In this document: one piece after another, positions 22,379-30,796 of the stretch
Layout: each line of letters starts with the position of its first letter
Position numbering within the stretch: the first letter of the stretch is position 1
From: Sandaracinus amylolyticus
GTDB taxonomy: Bacteria > Myxococcota_A > Polyangia > Polyangiales > Sandaracinaceae
Reading direction: 5' to 3'
DNA: 64,000 bases
NCBI RefSeq assembly: GCF_021631985.1
Contig: NZ_CP070225.1
Span: 9,610,001-9,674,000, forward strand
Notes under the pieces: model-generated
The model's database searches: none
The model's input: the letters and a program-made list of their open reading frames with translations, nothing else
What the model was told of the DNA's origin: nothing
Position numbers and translations under genes: made by a program

Positions 22379-23329
22379 TCACCTCCGCCGGCGCGCGTGC
22401 TCCTTCGTCATGCGCTCGAACGATGCCTCGAGGAACGACCACACTGCGGCGATGCGCGGGACGTCGCGAAGGGCGCGATGCCCGACGAGCCACAGCTCGC
22501 CCTCCGGGACCTCGGCGAGCGACGTCGCGAGCGGCCGTGCGAGCGGCACCTCGACCAGCCGATACGCGTGCACGAACGGGCTCGGCGCGACGAACACACC
22601 GAGCCCGGCCTCGGCGGCGCGGGCCTGCGCCGAGAAGTCGCTCGTCGCGAGCACCGCGGTCATCGCCGGCGCCTCGCGCTTCAGCCATCGCATCGTGGGC
22701 AGCGACGCGAGGTCGTCGGCGTAGGTGATCCAGCGCGCGTCGGACGCTCGCTTCAGCCGGCCCAGGCTCTTCACGTACGCCGGCGCGCCCAGCACGGCTT
22801 CGCGCGCTGCGAAGATCCGCTTCGCCACCAGATCCCCGGAGCGCGGCCGCGACACGCGCAGCGCCAGGTCGGCATCCCGCCGTGCGAGGTCCGCATAGCC
22901 GATGCTCGCGTCGAGCTCGATCGAGAGCCGCGGGTGCTTCGCGACGAGCTCGACCAGGAGCGGTGCGATGAACGAGTCCGCGAGCCCCGGCGGCGCGGTG
23001 AGCCGCACCCTGCCTTCGATCTCGCGCTCGAAGCTCTCGGCGTCGCGCGCGAACCCCGATGCGCCGGCCTCCATCGCCTCCGCCGACGGAAGGAGCCGCT
23101 CTGCGGCCGCCGTCGCGCGGAGCCCCTCGCGCGTTCGATCGAAGAGCCGCAGCTCGAGCGCGTCCTCGAGCGCGGCGAGGCGACGGCTGACGGTCGACGC
23201 GTCGACCCCGAGCCGCGCACCGGCCCGCGCCAGCGAGGGCTCGCGGGCGAGCGCGAGGAAGAGCTGCACGTCGTCCCAGCGCAGCGGCGTCGAATCCGAG
23301 GCTTGCACGATTGCAAGGGTGGCTTGCAT
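22379..23329 (-). CDS. LysR-family transcriptional regulator
   Basis: 316 aa. The N-terminal winged helix-turn-helix is clear ([22 protein letters not shown], then [17 protein letters not shown], residues 19-75), followed by a typical periplasmic-binding-like effector domain. It is transcribed away from the NAD-epimerase gene at 23401, the classic LysR arrangement, so it likely controls that gene and itself. The annotated start is at 23329. A GTG at 23308 would give a more usual N-terminus and would place the palindrome TTGCA-CGAT-TGCAA on the start codon. Confidence 0.9.
   Translation of the reverse strand: MQATLAIVQASDSTPLRWDDVQLFLALAREPSLARAGARLGVDASTVSRRLAALEDALELRLFDRTREGLRATAAAERLLPSAEAMEAGASGFARDAESFEREIEGRVRLTAPPGLADSFIAPLLVELVAKHPRLSIELDASIGYADLARRDADLALRVSRPRSGDLVAKRIFAAREAVLGAPAYVKSLGRLKRASDARWITYADDLASLPTMRWLKREAPAMTAVLATSDFSAQARAAEAGLGVFVAPSPFVHAYRLVEVPLARPLATSLAEVPEGELWLVGHRALRDVPRIAAVWSFLEASFERMTKEHARRRR
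23303..23316. promoter_or_regulatory. Candidate LysR-type operator
   Basis: A perfect inverted repeat TTGCA-CGAT-TGCAA with a third TTGCA half-site at 23324-23328. It lies at the 5' end of the lysR-type gene and upstream of the divergent epimerase gene, where an autoregulatory LysR site is expected. The length and T...A ends match the usual 13-15-bp LysR box. Confidence 0.5.
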
Positions 23330-23400
23330 CGAGAGTCATGGCCATGCATCCGCGCAATGCTCCGCTCGTGGCGCCAGGAGCGCCGGAAGGAACGGAAGCC

Positions 23401-24360
23401 ATGTCCAGCTCGCTCCACGTGGTCCTCGGTGCCGGTCAGATCGGCACGGCTCTCGCCCGCTTCCTCGCCGAGCGCGGCCACCGCGTGCGCCTCGTCGCGC
23501 GCAGTGCCGGCGCCGCGATCCCGGGCGTCGAGCGCGTTCGGGGCAGCGTCGTGGATCCCGCGTTCGCGGCGGAGTGCGCGCGGGGGGCCGACGTCGTCTA
23601 CAGCACGACCAACGTCCCCTACGATCGCTGGCACACCGAGCTCGCGCCGCTCGTCGAGGGTGCGATCGTCGCCGCGAAGGCCGCGGGCGCTCGGCTGGTC
23701 GTGCTCGACAATCTCTACGCGTTCGGTCGCATGGGCGGCGCGCCGATGCGCCCCGAGGGCCCGTTCGAGCCCTGCTCGCGGAAGGGCATCCTCCGCAAGC
23801 ACCTCGCCGAGCGAGTGCTCGCTGCGCACCGCGCCGGCGAGGTCGACGCAGTGATCGCGCGCGCCAGCGACTTCGTCGGTCCCGAGATCGTCGGCGCGCA
23901 CCTCGGCGATCGCTTCTTCACGCGGGTGTTCGCGGGGAGCGCCGGCGAGTGCCTGGGCGACGCCGATCTGCCGCACGCGTTCAGCTACGGGCCCGACGTC
24001 GTGCGCGGGCTCGCCGCGCTCGGATCGGCGCCCGACGTCACGGGTCGGATCTGGCACCTGCCGACGCTCGAGGCGCGCTCGATGCGCGCGTGGGGCGACG
24101 CGCTCGGCCGCGAGCTCGGGATGAACGTGCGGATCGCCAAGCTGCCCGGTTGGCTCCTCGCGATCACCGGCGTGATCGTGCCGTTGATGCGCGAGCTCCG
24201 TGAGATGGCGTATCAGTGGGAGGAGCCGTACCTCGTCGACGACTCCGCGTTCCGCCGCGAGCTGGGCGTCGAGCCCACGCCGTTCGACGAGCAGGTACGC
24301 GCCACCGCCGCGTGGGCGCGCGCGACGTACGGCGCCCGGGCGGCCGCCCGCGCGGCATGA
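23401..24360 (+). CDS. NAD-dependent epimerase/dehydratase-family protein
   Basis: A 319-aa extended SDR-like protein. The N-terminal Rossmann glycine motif is VLGAGQIGTALA, followed by a conserved sugar-epimerase-like layout with LVVLDNLYAFGRM at the position of the usual catalytic Tyr/Lys region. The classical YxxxK pair is not obvious, so it may be an atypical NmrA/atypical-SDR member. GGAAGGAACGGAAG precedes ATG 23401. Substrate unknown. Divergent from its likely LysR regulator. Confidence 0.82.
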   Translation: MSSSLHVVLGAGQIGTALARFLAERGHRVRLVARSAGAAIPGVERVRGSVVDPAFAAECARGADVVYSTTNVPYDRWHTELAPLVEGAIVAAKAAGARLVVLDNLYAFGRMGGAPMRPEGPFEPCSRKGILRKHLAERVLAAHRAGEVDAVIARASDFVGPEIVGAHLGDRFFTRVFAGSAGECLGDADLPHAFSYGPDVVRGLAALGSAPDVTGRIWHLPTLEARSMRAWGDALGRELGMNVRIAKLPGWLLAITGVIVPLMRELREMAYQWEEPYLVDDSAFRRELGVEPTPFDEQVRATAAWARATYGARAAARAA

Positions 24361-24400
24361 TCCGCAAGGCATCCGGGGCGTTCCCGTGTAGCCTCGGCGC

Positions 24401-25204
24401 GTGGCACTTCGATCGCGGCTCTTCGTTCTCTCCGTCCTCCTCGTCGCGTGCGGCGATCCGACACCCGGGCCCACCGACGCCGGCACGCAGCCCGACGCGT
24501 CCTCGATCGACGCGGGCGTCGATGCAGCGGCGACCGACGATGCGGGGATCGACGCCGCGCTCGACGCGGGCATGCCCGACGCCGGCCCCCCTGTCGAAGG
24601 CATCATCTCCGGCAGCTGCGACGAGATCGACTCCGAGCTGCTCGATCCGTCGGAGTTCCTCTTCGAGAACGAGATCACGTTCCCGGTGCGGATCACCGAG
24701 GCCGATCTCGTGCACTTCACCGAAGGCGCGCGCGAGGTGCTCGAGGCGGGAACCGTCGGCGGCAGCAGCGTGTACAGCGAGGCGATGTCGTTCGAGGTCC
24801 TCGCGCGATGCGAGGGCGCGACGCTCCTCGCGAGCGAGCCCGGCATCCGCTACATGGACCCGAACGGCACGCGCACCGATCTGCTCGTGGAGATCGACGG
24901 ACACCGCGTGGGGGTCAGCGTCACGCGCGGCATGTCGTTCCCGCGCGACGCCGCATATCCGTTGAGCGAGGCGCAGCGCGTCCTCACGAAGAAGCTCGAG
25001 GACATCCACGCGAGCACCGCGAACGTCGACGAGCTCGACCGCTGGGTGAAGCAGATCCTCCACGTGATGACGGACACGCCGATGCACGCGGAGCAGCTGC
25101 GCACGGCATGGGCGGACCTCTCCGAGGAGACCCGCGGCGACACCATCCTCCTCGTCACCGTCACGAACGGCGAGGACGCCTTCATCTACGACAACGAGCT
25201 GTGA
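24401..25204 (+). CDS. Lipoprotein with unknown C-terminal domain
   Basis: A 267-aa lipoprotein from GTG 24401: signal, lipobox VAC, then an Asp/Ala linker. The C-terminal 170 residues hold a well-ordered alpha/beta domain with TDLLVEIDGHRVGVSVTRG followed by L-T-K-K-L helices and DTILLVTVTNGEDAF. The order D...(E)-x-D-G-x-x-VGVSV recalls PD-(D/E)xK-type nuclease folds, but the catalytic Lys is not in the usual place and a secreted lipoprotein nuclease would be unusual, so function is left open. Coupled to the next gene (GTGA, 25201-25204). Confidence 0.75.
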   Translation: MALRSRLFVLSVLLVACGDPTPGPTDAGTQPDASSIDAGVDAAATDDAGIDAALDAGMPDAGPPVEGIISGSCDEIDSELLDPSEFLFENEITFPVRITEADLVHFTEGAREVLEAGTVGGSSVYSEAMSFEVLARCEGATLLASEPGIRYMDPNGTRTDLLVEIDGHRVGVSVTRGMSFPRDAAYPLSEAQRVLTKKLEDIHASTANVDELDRWVKQILHVMTDTPMHAEQLRTAWADLSEETRGDTILLVTVTNGEDAFIYDNEL

Positions 25205-26256
25205 CGACCGCGCGGTCTCTGCTCCTCTGCGTCGTCCTCGCCGGCTGCGGCGCGCGCACCGATCTCGGTGTGCCGCCGCCCGTCGAGCCGTTCGACGCCG
25301 GGCCTCCACCGATCGACGCCGGACACGACGCACCGCCGCCGATCGATGCACCGCGCTGCGTGCTCGACGCGGACTGCGACGACCGGCTCGACTGCACGCT
25401 CGATCGCTGCATCGACGGCTCCTGCGTCGCCGAGCCCGTGGACATGTGGTGCGACGACGCGCTCTTCTGCACCGGCGTCGAGCGCTGCGACGTGCGCCTC
25501 GGCTGCGTCGCGTCACCTCCTGCGTGCGGCGATGCGATCGCGTGCACCGTCGATGTCTGCGACGAGACGCTCGATGCGTGCGTGCGCGAGCCCGACGCGG
25601 ATCTCTGTCCGATCAGCCATCGCTGCGATCCCACGCTCGGCTGCGTCGCGCGCGCCCTCGCCCACGATCGCACGCGCCTCTACGAGATCGATCTCCCGAG
25701 CGGCGCGCTCCGCGAGCTCGCGCCCACGCCGGTCACGCTCACCGATCTCGCGCTCCATCCCGACGGAACGCTCTACGGCGCGGTCGCGGGGACGCTGGTG
25801 CGCGTCGATCCCGAAGCGGGCACCGTCGATCGCCTCGTCGACGTGATGGGCGCGTTCGTCGGTCTCGACATCTCGCCCGACGGCACGCTCTACGGCTCGG
25901 TCGACGATCGTGTCGTGCGCTTCGATCTCGCGCGCGGCACCGCGACGCGCGTCGCGACGTTCCCCGGCGGGCTCCGCGCGAGTGGCGATCTCGCATTCGT
26001 CGAAGGACGTCTCTACGCGACGGTCACCGGGGGTCGCGGCGGTGACTGGCTCGTCGAGGTGCCGCTCGACGGAGGCACGCGTGCGCGCGTGATCGGCGCG
26101 ACCGGCGAGGACGCGATCTGGGGCCTCGCGCCGTTCGGCGCCACGCTCTATGGCCTCACGCGCGGCGGCGCGCTCCTGCGCATCGACGTCACCAACGCGC
26201 GCACCACCGTGCTGGCGCGACCGGGCGCCGAGTTCTTCGGCGGCGGCGCGCGGTAG
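25201..26256 (+). CDS. Cys-rich lipoprotein with beta-propeller
   Basis: A 351-aa lipoprotein from GTG overlapping the upstream stop. The lipobox is LAGC. After a Pro/Asp linker come about 110 residues with 18 Cys in the pattern C-x-x-D-C-D-D...DRC-x-D-G-x-C typical of myxobacterial surface proteins, then a beta-propeller of short repeats (LHPDGTLYGAVAG, ISPDGTLYGSVDD). Probably surface exposed and disulfide-rich, with no enzymatic motif. A tandem 76-bp repeat follows directly. Confidence 0.78.
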   Translation: MTTARSLLLCVVLAGCGARTDLGVPPPVEPFDAGPPPIDAGHDAPPPIDAPRCVLDADCDDRLDCTLDRCIDGSCVAEPVDMWCDDALFCTGVERCDVRLGCVASPPACGDAIACTVDVCDETLDACVREPDADLCPISHRCDPTLGCVARALAHDRTRLYEIDLPSGALRELAPTPVTLTDLALHPDGTLYGAVAGTLVRVDPEAGTVDRLVDVMGAFVGLDISPDGTLYGSVDDRVVRFDLARGTATRVATFPGGLRASGDLAFVEGRLYATVTGGRGGDWLVEVPLDGGTRARVIGATGEDAIWGLAPFGATLYGLTRGGALLRIDVTNARTTVLARPGAEFFGGGAR

Positions 26257-26261
26257 AAAAC

Positions 26262-26421
26262 TCGGCTCGCCCGCCGGCCCCTCCCGTCCGCCCGCTTCGC
26301 GCGCTCCCGTCCGAGACCGGCGGGACGAGCACTCCGGCAGGCAAATCGGCTCGCCCGCCGGCCCCTCCCGTCCGCCCGCTTCGCGCGCTCCCGTCCGAGA
26401 CCGGCGGGACGAGCACTCCGG
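26262..26421. repeat. Tandem 76-bp direct repeat with internal hairpins
   Basis: Two identical 76-bp units, 26262-26337 and 26346-26421, separated by 8 bp (84-bp period). Each unit contains a long imperfect hairpin: CTCGCCCGCCGG near its left end is complementary to CCGGCGGGACGAG near its right end with one bulged base. They fill the space between convergent genes, so each copy could act as a bidirectional terminator. Perfect identity implies recent duplication or conversion. Confidence 0.85.
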
Positions 26422-26428
26422 TTGATGA

Positions 26429-26788
26429 TCACCGCAGCGCGACGCGCCGCTCGCCCTCGGCGCGCGAGTCGACGAACTCGAGCGGCATCCCGGTCGCGAA
26501 CGCGAACACCGAGCCCATCATCCGCACCGCCGACGACGTGGAGATCGCGACGGCACGTCCCACGCCGTTGTCCTTCAGCGCGCGGAACATCTCGACGCCG
26601 GGCGCGCGCACCTCGGGCGAATATCCCTCGACCTCGATCGTGTCGAAGAGGATCGCGCTCGGCTGCCGCTGCAGCAGACAGCGCTTCACTCCGTTCGTGC
26701 CCTCGCGCATCGCGGCGCCGTCGATGTACCCACGGTAGTGCACTCGGATCACGCTTCCGTCCCAGTGCACGCTCGCGCTCCCCGCCAT
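26429..26788 (-). CDS. STAS/SpoIIAA-like small protein
   Basis: A 119-aa soluble protein with an alternating strand-helix pattern (SVIRVHYRGYIDG, SAILFDTIEVEGY, RAVAISTSSAVRMMGSVFA, MPLEFVD) resembling STAS-like domains that bind partner proteins in regulatory switches. The conserved phosphoserine of anti-anti-sigma factors is not evident, so a partner-switch role is only a possibility. Monocistronic: repeats on one side, a short gap on the other. Confidence 0.65.
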   Translation of the reverse strand: MAGSASVHWDGSVIRVHYRGYIDGAAMREGTNGVKRCLLQRQPSAILFDTIEVEGYSPEVRAPGVEMFRALKDNGVGRAVAISTSSAVRMMGSVFAFATGMPLEFVDSRAEGERRVALR

Positions 26789-26859
26789 GCCAACGAGTCT
26801 GCTCGCGTGGCCCGCGCGCTCAATCTCCGCGGCAGAGCGTCCACGTTCGTACGACGCGA

Positions 26860-28113
26860 TCAGAGCGCGGGCACGATCACGCGCACCCGATGGTTGTGGG
26901 TGTCCGTGACGTAGAGATTCCCCGTCGCGTGATCGACCTCGACGCCGTACGGACGATCGAGCAGCGCCTCGCGCGGATCGCCACCGTCGCCCTCGAACCC
27001 GCGCGTGCCGCAGCGACCCGCGACCACGTCGATCGTGCCCGCGTCGAGATCGATCGCGCGCACGCAGTGGTTGAAGGTGTCGGTCACGTAGAGCGTGCCC
27101 TCGTCCGCCGAGAGCTCGACGTCGACCGGGTTGTCGAGCTGCGCCGCGCTCGCCGCGCCCCCATCACCCGCGTAGCCGCGCGTGCCCGTGCCCGCGAGCG
27201 TGTCGATCATCCCGTCGGGCGAGATCACGCGCACTCGATGGTTGTGGCTGTCCGCGAAGTAGATCGTGCCGTCGTCGGCGATCGCGATGCGCCCCGAGGG
27301 ATCCGCCGACTGTCCGAACGGCATCGCGAAGCGCGCCTCGAGCGCGGGCCCGCCGTCTCCACCGTACGCGCGCATGCACGGCAGCTCGCACGCGGTCGGG
27401 TCCTCGCCGCAGTGGGTGCGACCGCTTCCGCCGGGGCACGCGACCGGGGTCTCGCCGTCCGCGCACTCGTTGGTCACGCACATGCCCGCGACGCGCTCGA
27501 TCGTGCCCTCGGGCGTGATGCGGCGGATCACCTGGTTCGCCTGATCGACGAAGTAGAGGTTCCCCGCCGCGTCGAAGTCGAGGCCCGCCGGGAGATCGAG
27601 CACCGCGCTCGCGGCCGGACCGTCGTCGCCGAAGTAGTTGCGACCTCCGGTGCCCGCGATGTCGCTCAGCGTCTCCGCCGCGAGATCGACCACGCGGATC
27701 CGGCTGTTGTGCCAGGCCGCGATCCACATGCGCCCCGACCCGTCGAACGTGATGTCGGTCGGATGATTGAAGTCCGCCTCGAGCACCGGGCCCGGCGGTC
27801 CGTCGCCGAGCCGACCGCTGCCCGCACAGGTCTCGATCACGCTCGTCTCGAGCGGGTCCTTCACCAGACGGATGCGGTGGTTGTTCCAGTCGACCACGTA
27901 GAGGTCGCCATTCGGTCCGATCGCCGAGTCCATCGGCAGATAGAGCTCGGCCTCGCGCGCGAGCCCCTCGTCACCGGCGAGCCCCGCGCGCCCGGTGCCG
28001 ACCACCGTGCAGATCGTGCCCGGCGCGGGCTCGCATGCTTCGGGAGCCTCGGGCTCGCACGCGGTGGTCGCGAGCAGCGCGCACGCCGCGATCGTCTTCG
28101 TCGTCATCTTCAC
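26860..28113 (-). CDS. NHL-repeat beta-propeller lipoprotein
   Basis: A 417-aa lipoprotein (signal, lipobox TTAC). It has six-bladed-propeller NHL repeats: VVDWNNHRIR, IAAWHNSRIR, FVDQANQVIR, FADSHNHRVR, VTDTFNHCVR, VTDTHNHRVR, each followed by AGTG-x-x-G(Y/F)-x-GD-GG-x-A turns. A Cys-rich insert (C-V-T-N-E-C ... C-G-E-D ... C-E-L-P-C) lies mid-protein. The GTG start overlaps the upstream stop (GTGA); ATG 28107 is the alternative. Last gene of a four-gene unit with two other propellers and a P460-like heme protein. Confidence 0.85.
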   Translation of the reverse strand: MKMTTKTIAACALLATTACEPEAPEACEPAPGTICTVVGTGRAGLAGDEGLAREAELYLPMDSAIGPNGDLYVVDWNNHRIRLVKDPLETSVIETCAGSGRLGDGPPGPVLEADFNHPTDITFDGSGRMWIAAWHNSRIRVVDLAAETLSDIAGTGGRNYFGDDGPAASAVLDLPAGLDFDAAGNLYFVDQANQVIRRITPEGTIERVAGMCVTNECADGETPVACPGGSGRTHCGEDPTACELPCMRAYGGDGGPALEARFAMPFGQSADPSGRIAIADDGTIYFADSHNHRVRVISPDGMIDTLAGTGTRGYAGDGGAASAAQLDNPVDVELSADEGTLYVTDTFNHCVRAIDLDAGTIDVVAGRCGTRGFEGDGGDPREALLDRPYGVEVDHATGNLYVTDTHNHRVRVIVPAL

Positions 28114-29297
28114 AGGGGCACCCTCAGGAAGCGGCTGTTCTCGGTGTCGGCGACGTAGAGCGCGCCGTCGGGCCCGAACGCGACGCCCATCGGCCGCGCG
28201 AGCTGCACCGACGTCGCGTCCGCGCCCTCCGCGCCGGTGCCGCGCTCGCCGGTGCCGACGACGGTGGTCACGACGTCGTCGTCGCGATCCCACGCGCGCA
28301 CCACGTGGTTCTCGGTGTCGGCGAAGTAGAGACGACCATCGGGGCCGATCTCGAGATCGCGTACGTGCGAGATGCGCGCGCTCGCCGCGGGCCCGCCGTC
28401 GCCCTCGTAGCCCATCTCGCCGGTGCCGAGCACGGTGTCGATCACACCGGTCCCGAGATCGACCGCGCGGATCCGGAAGTTCAGCCCGTCGGCGATGTAG
28501 AGGACGTTCCGCTCCTCGTCGAGCGCGAGCCCGCCGCTGGGCTCGGGATTGCCGCCCGCCTCGAAGCGCAGTCGCGCGCTGGTCGCCGGCCCGCCGTCGC
28601 CCTCGTAGCCCGGCATCGGCATCGTGCCCGGCATCGGCGGCGTGCCCGCGACCGTCGAGACCATCCCGTCGGGCGTGATCCGTCGGACCAAGAAGTTGCG
28701 CTGATCGAGCACGTAGAACGTGCCGTCGCTCGCGCGCACCAGCGCCTTGGGCTGGTTGAAGCGCGCTGCCGCGGGATCGGTCGAGCCATCGCCGCGATAG
28801 CCCGGCGCGCTGCCGCACACGACCTCGACGAGGCCGGTCGTCGGATCCCACGTGCGCAGCTTGTGGTTGTGCCAGGCCATCAGATAGAGCCGACCCTGCT
28901 CGTCGAACTGCAGATCGGTCGGGTGGTTCAGCGACACCTCGCGACCGGGCACGCCGGTGCCGTCGAACTCGCGCTGCGGATCGAGGCGCGGCCCGTCGCC
29001 GATGAAGTCGCCGATCACCGTCTCGACCGTTCCGTCGCCGCGCACGTGGCGCACGAGGTGGTTGTTCCAGTCGAGGAAGTACGCGGTCCCATCGGGCGCG
29101 AACTCGAGATCGATCGACCAGTAGATCGCGGTCTCGCGCGCCGGCAATCCGTCCTCGCCGAGCGCCTGCTCGCCGGTGCCCGCGTAGACGCACGCGACGC
29201 CGCGCTCGTCGGGACATCCGCTCTCGCACGCGCCGAGCCCCGCCGCGGCGATCACGCCGCCCGCGAGCACCGCCAGCGTTCGCAGCCTCGCTCCCAT
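28110..29297 (-). CDS. NHL-repeat beta-propeller lipoprotein, paralog of neighbour
   Basis: A 395-aa lipoprotein with signal and lipobox GAC. NHL blades FLDWNNHLVR, LMAWHNHKLR, VLDQRNFLVR, IADGLNFRIR, FADTENHVVR, VADTENSRFL alternate with AGT/GTGE-x-G-x-x-G-D-G-G-x-A loops. Same architecture as the downstream gene but without its Cys-rich insert, so the pair is a duplication. The start codon overlaps the upstream stop by one base (TGATG, 29295-29299). Confidence 0.85.
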   Translation of the reverse strand: MGARLRTLAVLAGGVIAAAGLGACESGCPDERGVACVYAGTGEQALGEDGLPARETAIYWSIDLEFAPDGTAYFLDWNNHLVRHVRGDGTVETVIGDFIGDGPRLDPQREFDGTGVPGREVSLNHPTDLQFDEQGRLYLMAWHNHKLRTWDPTTGLVEVVCGSAPGYRGDGSTDPAAARFNQPKALVRASDGTFYVLDQRNFLVRRITPDGMVSTVAGTPPMPGTMPMPGYEGDGGPATSARLRFEAGGNPEPSGGLALDEERNVLYIADGLNFRIRAVDLGTGVIDTVLGTGEMGYEGDGGPAASARISHVRDLEIGPDGRLYFADTENHVVRAWDRDDDVVTTVVGTGERGTGAEGADATSVQLARPMGVAFGPDGALYVADTENSRFLRVPL

Positions 29298-30325
29298 CAC
29301 TCCCCCTCGTACGGCGCGATCTCCTCGCGCCCCTGATAGATCAAGAGACCGCGCTCGAGCGGCTCTGCGAGCACCTGTCCGCCCGCGGCCCACACGCCGC
29401 CGTCGGGGTCGATCCACACGGAATGCAGGGTCTCTGCCAGCGCGAGATCGGTCTCGTCGATCACCCACGTCGCGCCCTCGCGACGCACGAAGCTGCCGTT
29501 GATCCCGACGGCTCGACCGTCGTCGCGGGTCAGGAACACCCCGAACAGCTGAGGCACCAGCTCGGGTGCCACGTCGTGCCAGACGCCCTCGGGATCGCGC
29601 ACGACGAGCACGCCCGACCCCGCGCCACCCACCGCCGCGACGCTCCCGTCGGGTCCGACGTGCACCGTGAACAGCGTCCGCGTGGTGCCCGCGTCGTGCA
29701 TCGTCAGCCCCTCGCCGTCCCAGTGCAGCACGGCTCCGTCGGTGCCGACGATCCACGCATCGCCGCGCGCGCGTCCCCACACCTTGAAGAGCGAGCGCCC
29801 CATCAGCGCCTCGGGCAGATCGATCGCGCGCCACGCGCTCCCGTCGTAGTGCCAGACGAACCCCGCGGCGCGACCGAGCCCACCGACCGCGAGCACGTCG
29901 TCGGGCCCGCTGCCCCAGATGCCGAAGATCGTCGGCGTGTCGCTCGGCGTCTCCATGCGCGAGAACGACGCTCCATCCCAGCGCAGGATCATCCCGCCCT
30001 CGCCGCCGACGAAGACCGAGCCGTCGCTCTCGAAGCCGTGCACCCACCACGCGTCGCCCTGCGCGCCGGTCGCGATGCGCGTCCACGCGTCGCCGTCGTA
30101 GCGCAGCACGTACGGACCATCGCCGGGATCGGCGCCCACGGTCCACACGTCGCGCGCGCTCGTCCCCCACACCGAGAGCAACCCCGCGGGCAGCTGCTCC
30201 ATCACGACGCGATGCACCGGCTCCTCGCTCGGCCCGGGACATCCGATCGCGATCAGCGCGAAGAGCGCGATCTCAACGCGGAGTCGGCTCGGTCGAACCG
30301 GGAGGGCAGGTGTAGTCCCAGCCAT
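29297..30325 (-). CDS. Beta-propeller lipoprotein
   Basis: A 342-aa lipoprotein with lipobox AIGC. Repeats of the form VWG-x-S-x-x-DVW-x-VG ... W(R/D)-x-x-DG-x-x-(W/F) form a propeller common in Myxococcota lipoproteins. ATG 30325 has GAGGAG in front but lies 53 bp inside the upstream gene. No later ATG, GTG or TTG sits before the signal sequence, so the overlap appears real. Part of the coupled P460/propeller operon. Confidence 0.8.
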   Translation of the reverse strand: MAGTTPALPVRPSRLRVEIALFALIAIGCPGPSEEPVHRVVMEQLPAGLLSVWGTSARDVWTVGADPGDGPYVLRYDGDAWTRIATGAQGDAWWVHGFESDGSVFVGGEGGMILRWDGASFSRMETPSDTPTIFGIWGSGPDDVLAVGGLGRAAGFVWHYDGSAWRAIDLPEALMGRSLFKVWGRARGDAWIVGTDGAVLHWDGEGLTMHDAGTTRTLFTVHVGPDGSVAAVGGAGSGVLVVRDPEGVWHDVAPELVPQLFGVFLTRDDGRAVGINGSFVRREGATWVIDETDLALAETLHSVWIDPDGGVWAAGGQVLAEPLERGLLIYQGREEIAPYEGE

Positions 30326-30758
30326 ACGGGGGCTCCTCGCAATGCCAAGCGTGGCAGTCGATGCACGTCGTCGGGATCGCGCGACGATCGAAGATCTCAC
30401 GGCGCTGCGCATCGAAGCGGCGCCACGTCCAGTCGTGCTCCTCGGCCGGCGTGGTGCCCGCTTCGAGCTTCTCCATCAGCACGAACGAGAGCACCTCGGT
30501 GCACTCGGGATCGTCGTACTCCGCCTTGAGCAGCGCGGCGCCGACGGGGTAGGGCGAGTCCTGCTGGGTGTAGGGGCCGAGCGCGCCGTCGTTCGCGAAC
30601 ACGCGGATGTAGCGCAGCTCGTGATCGTGGCTGAGCGTGCAGCCGTCGCGCGCCTCGGTCCACTCACGCTCGAAGTCGGCGGGGAAGGGGCCCTCGTCAT
30701 CGGGCTCGCGGCACGAGAGCGAGAGCATCGCGATCACGAGCAGCACAACGCGGCACAT
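30273..30758 (-). CDS. Cytochrome P460-like lipoprotein
   Basis: 161 aa, exported (signal with lipobox LSC at residue 16). Heme c motif C132-I-D-C135-H136, followed by AWHCEEPPYGWDY. Upstream blocks RYIRVFAND, PVGAALLKAEYDD and VLMEKL match the cytochrome P460 family, whose members oxidise hydroxylamine or detoxify nitrogen oxides. The Lys in LLKAEY is in the region of the heme-crosslinking Lys but its role here is unproven. First gene of a four-gene operon with three beta-propellers. Start could also be GTG 30773. Confidence 0.8.
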   Translation of the reverse strand: MCRVVLLVIAMLSLSCREPDDEGPFPADFEREWTEARDGCTLSHDHELRYIRVFANDGALGPYTQQDSPYPVGAALLKAEYDDPECTEVLSFVLMEKLEAGTTPAEEHDWTWRRFDAQRREIFDRRAIPTTCIDCHAWHCEEPPYGWDYTCPPGSTEPTPR

Positions 30759-30796
30759 CGGCGCGCGCGCCACGCAGTGAGCATGCCAGTCGAGGA

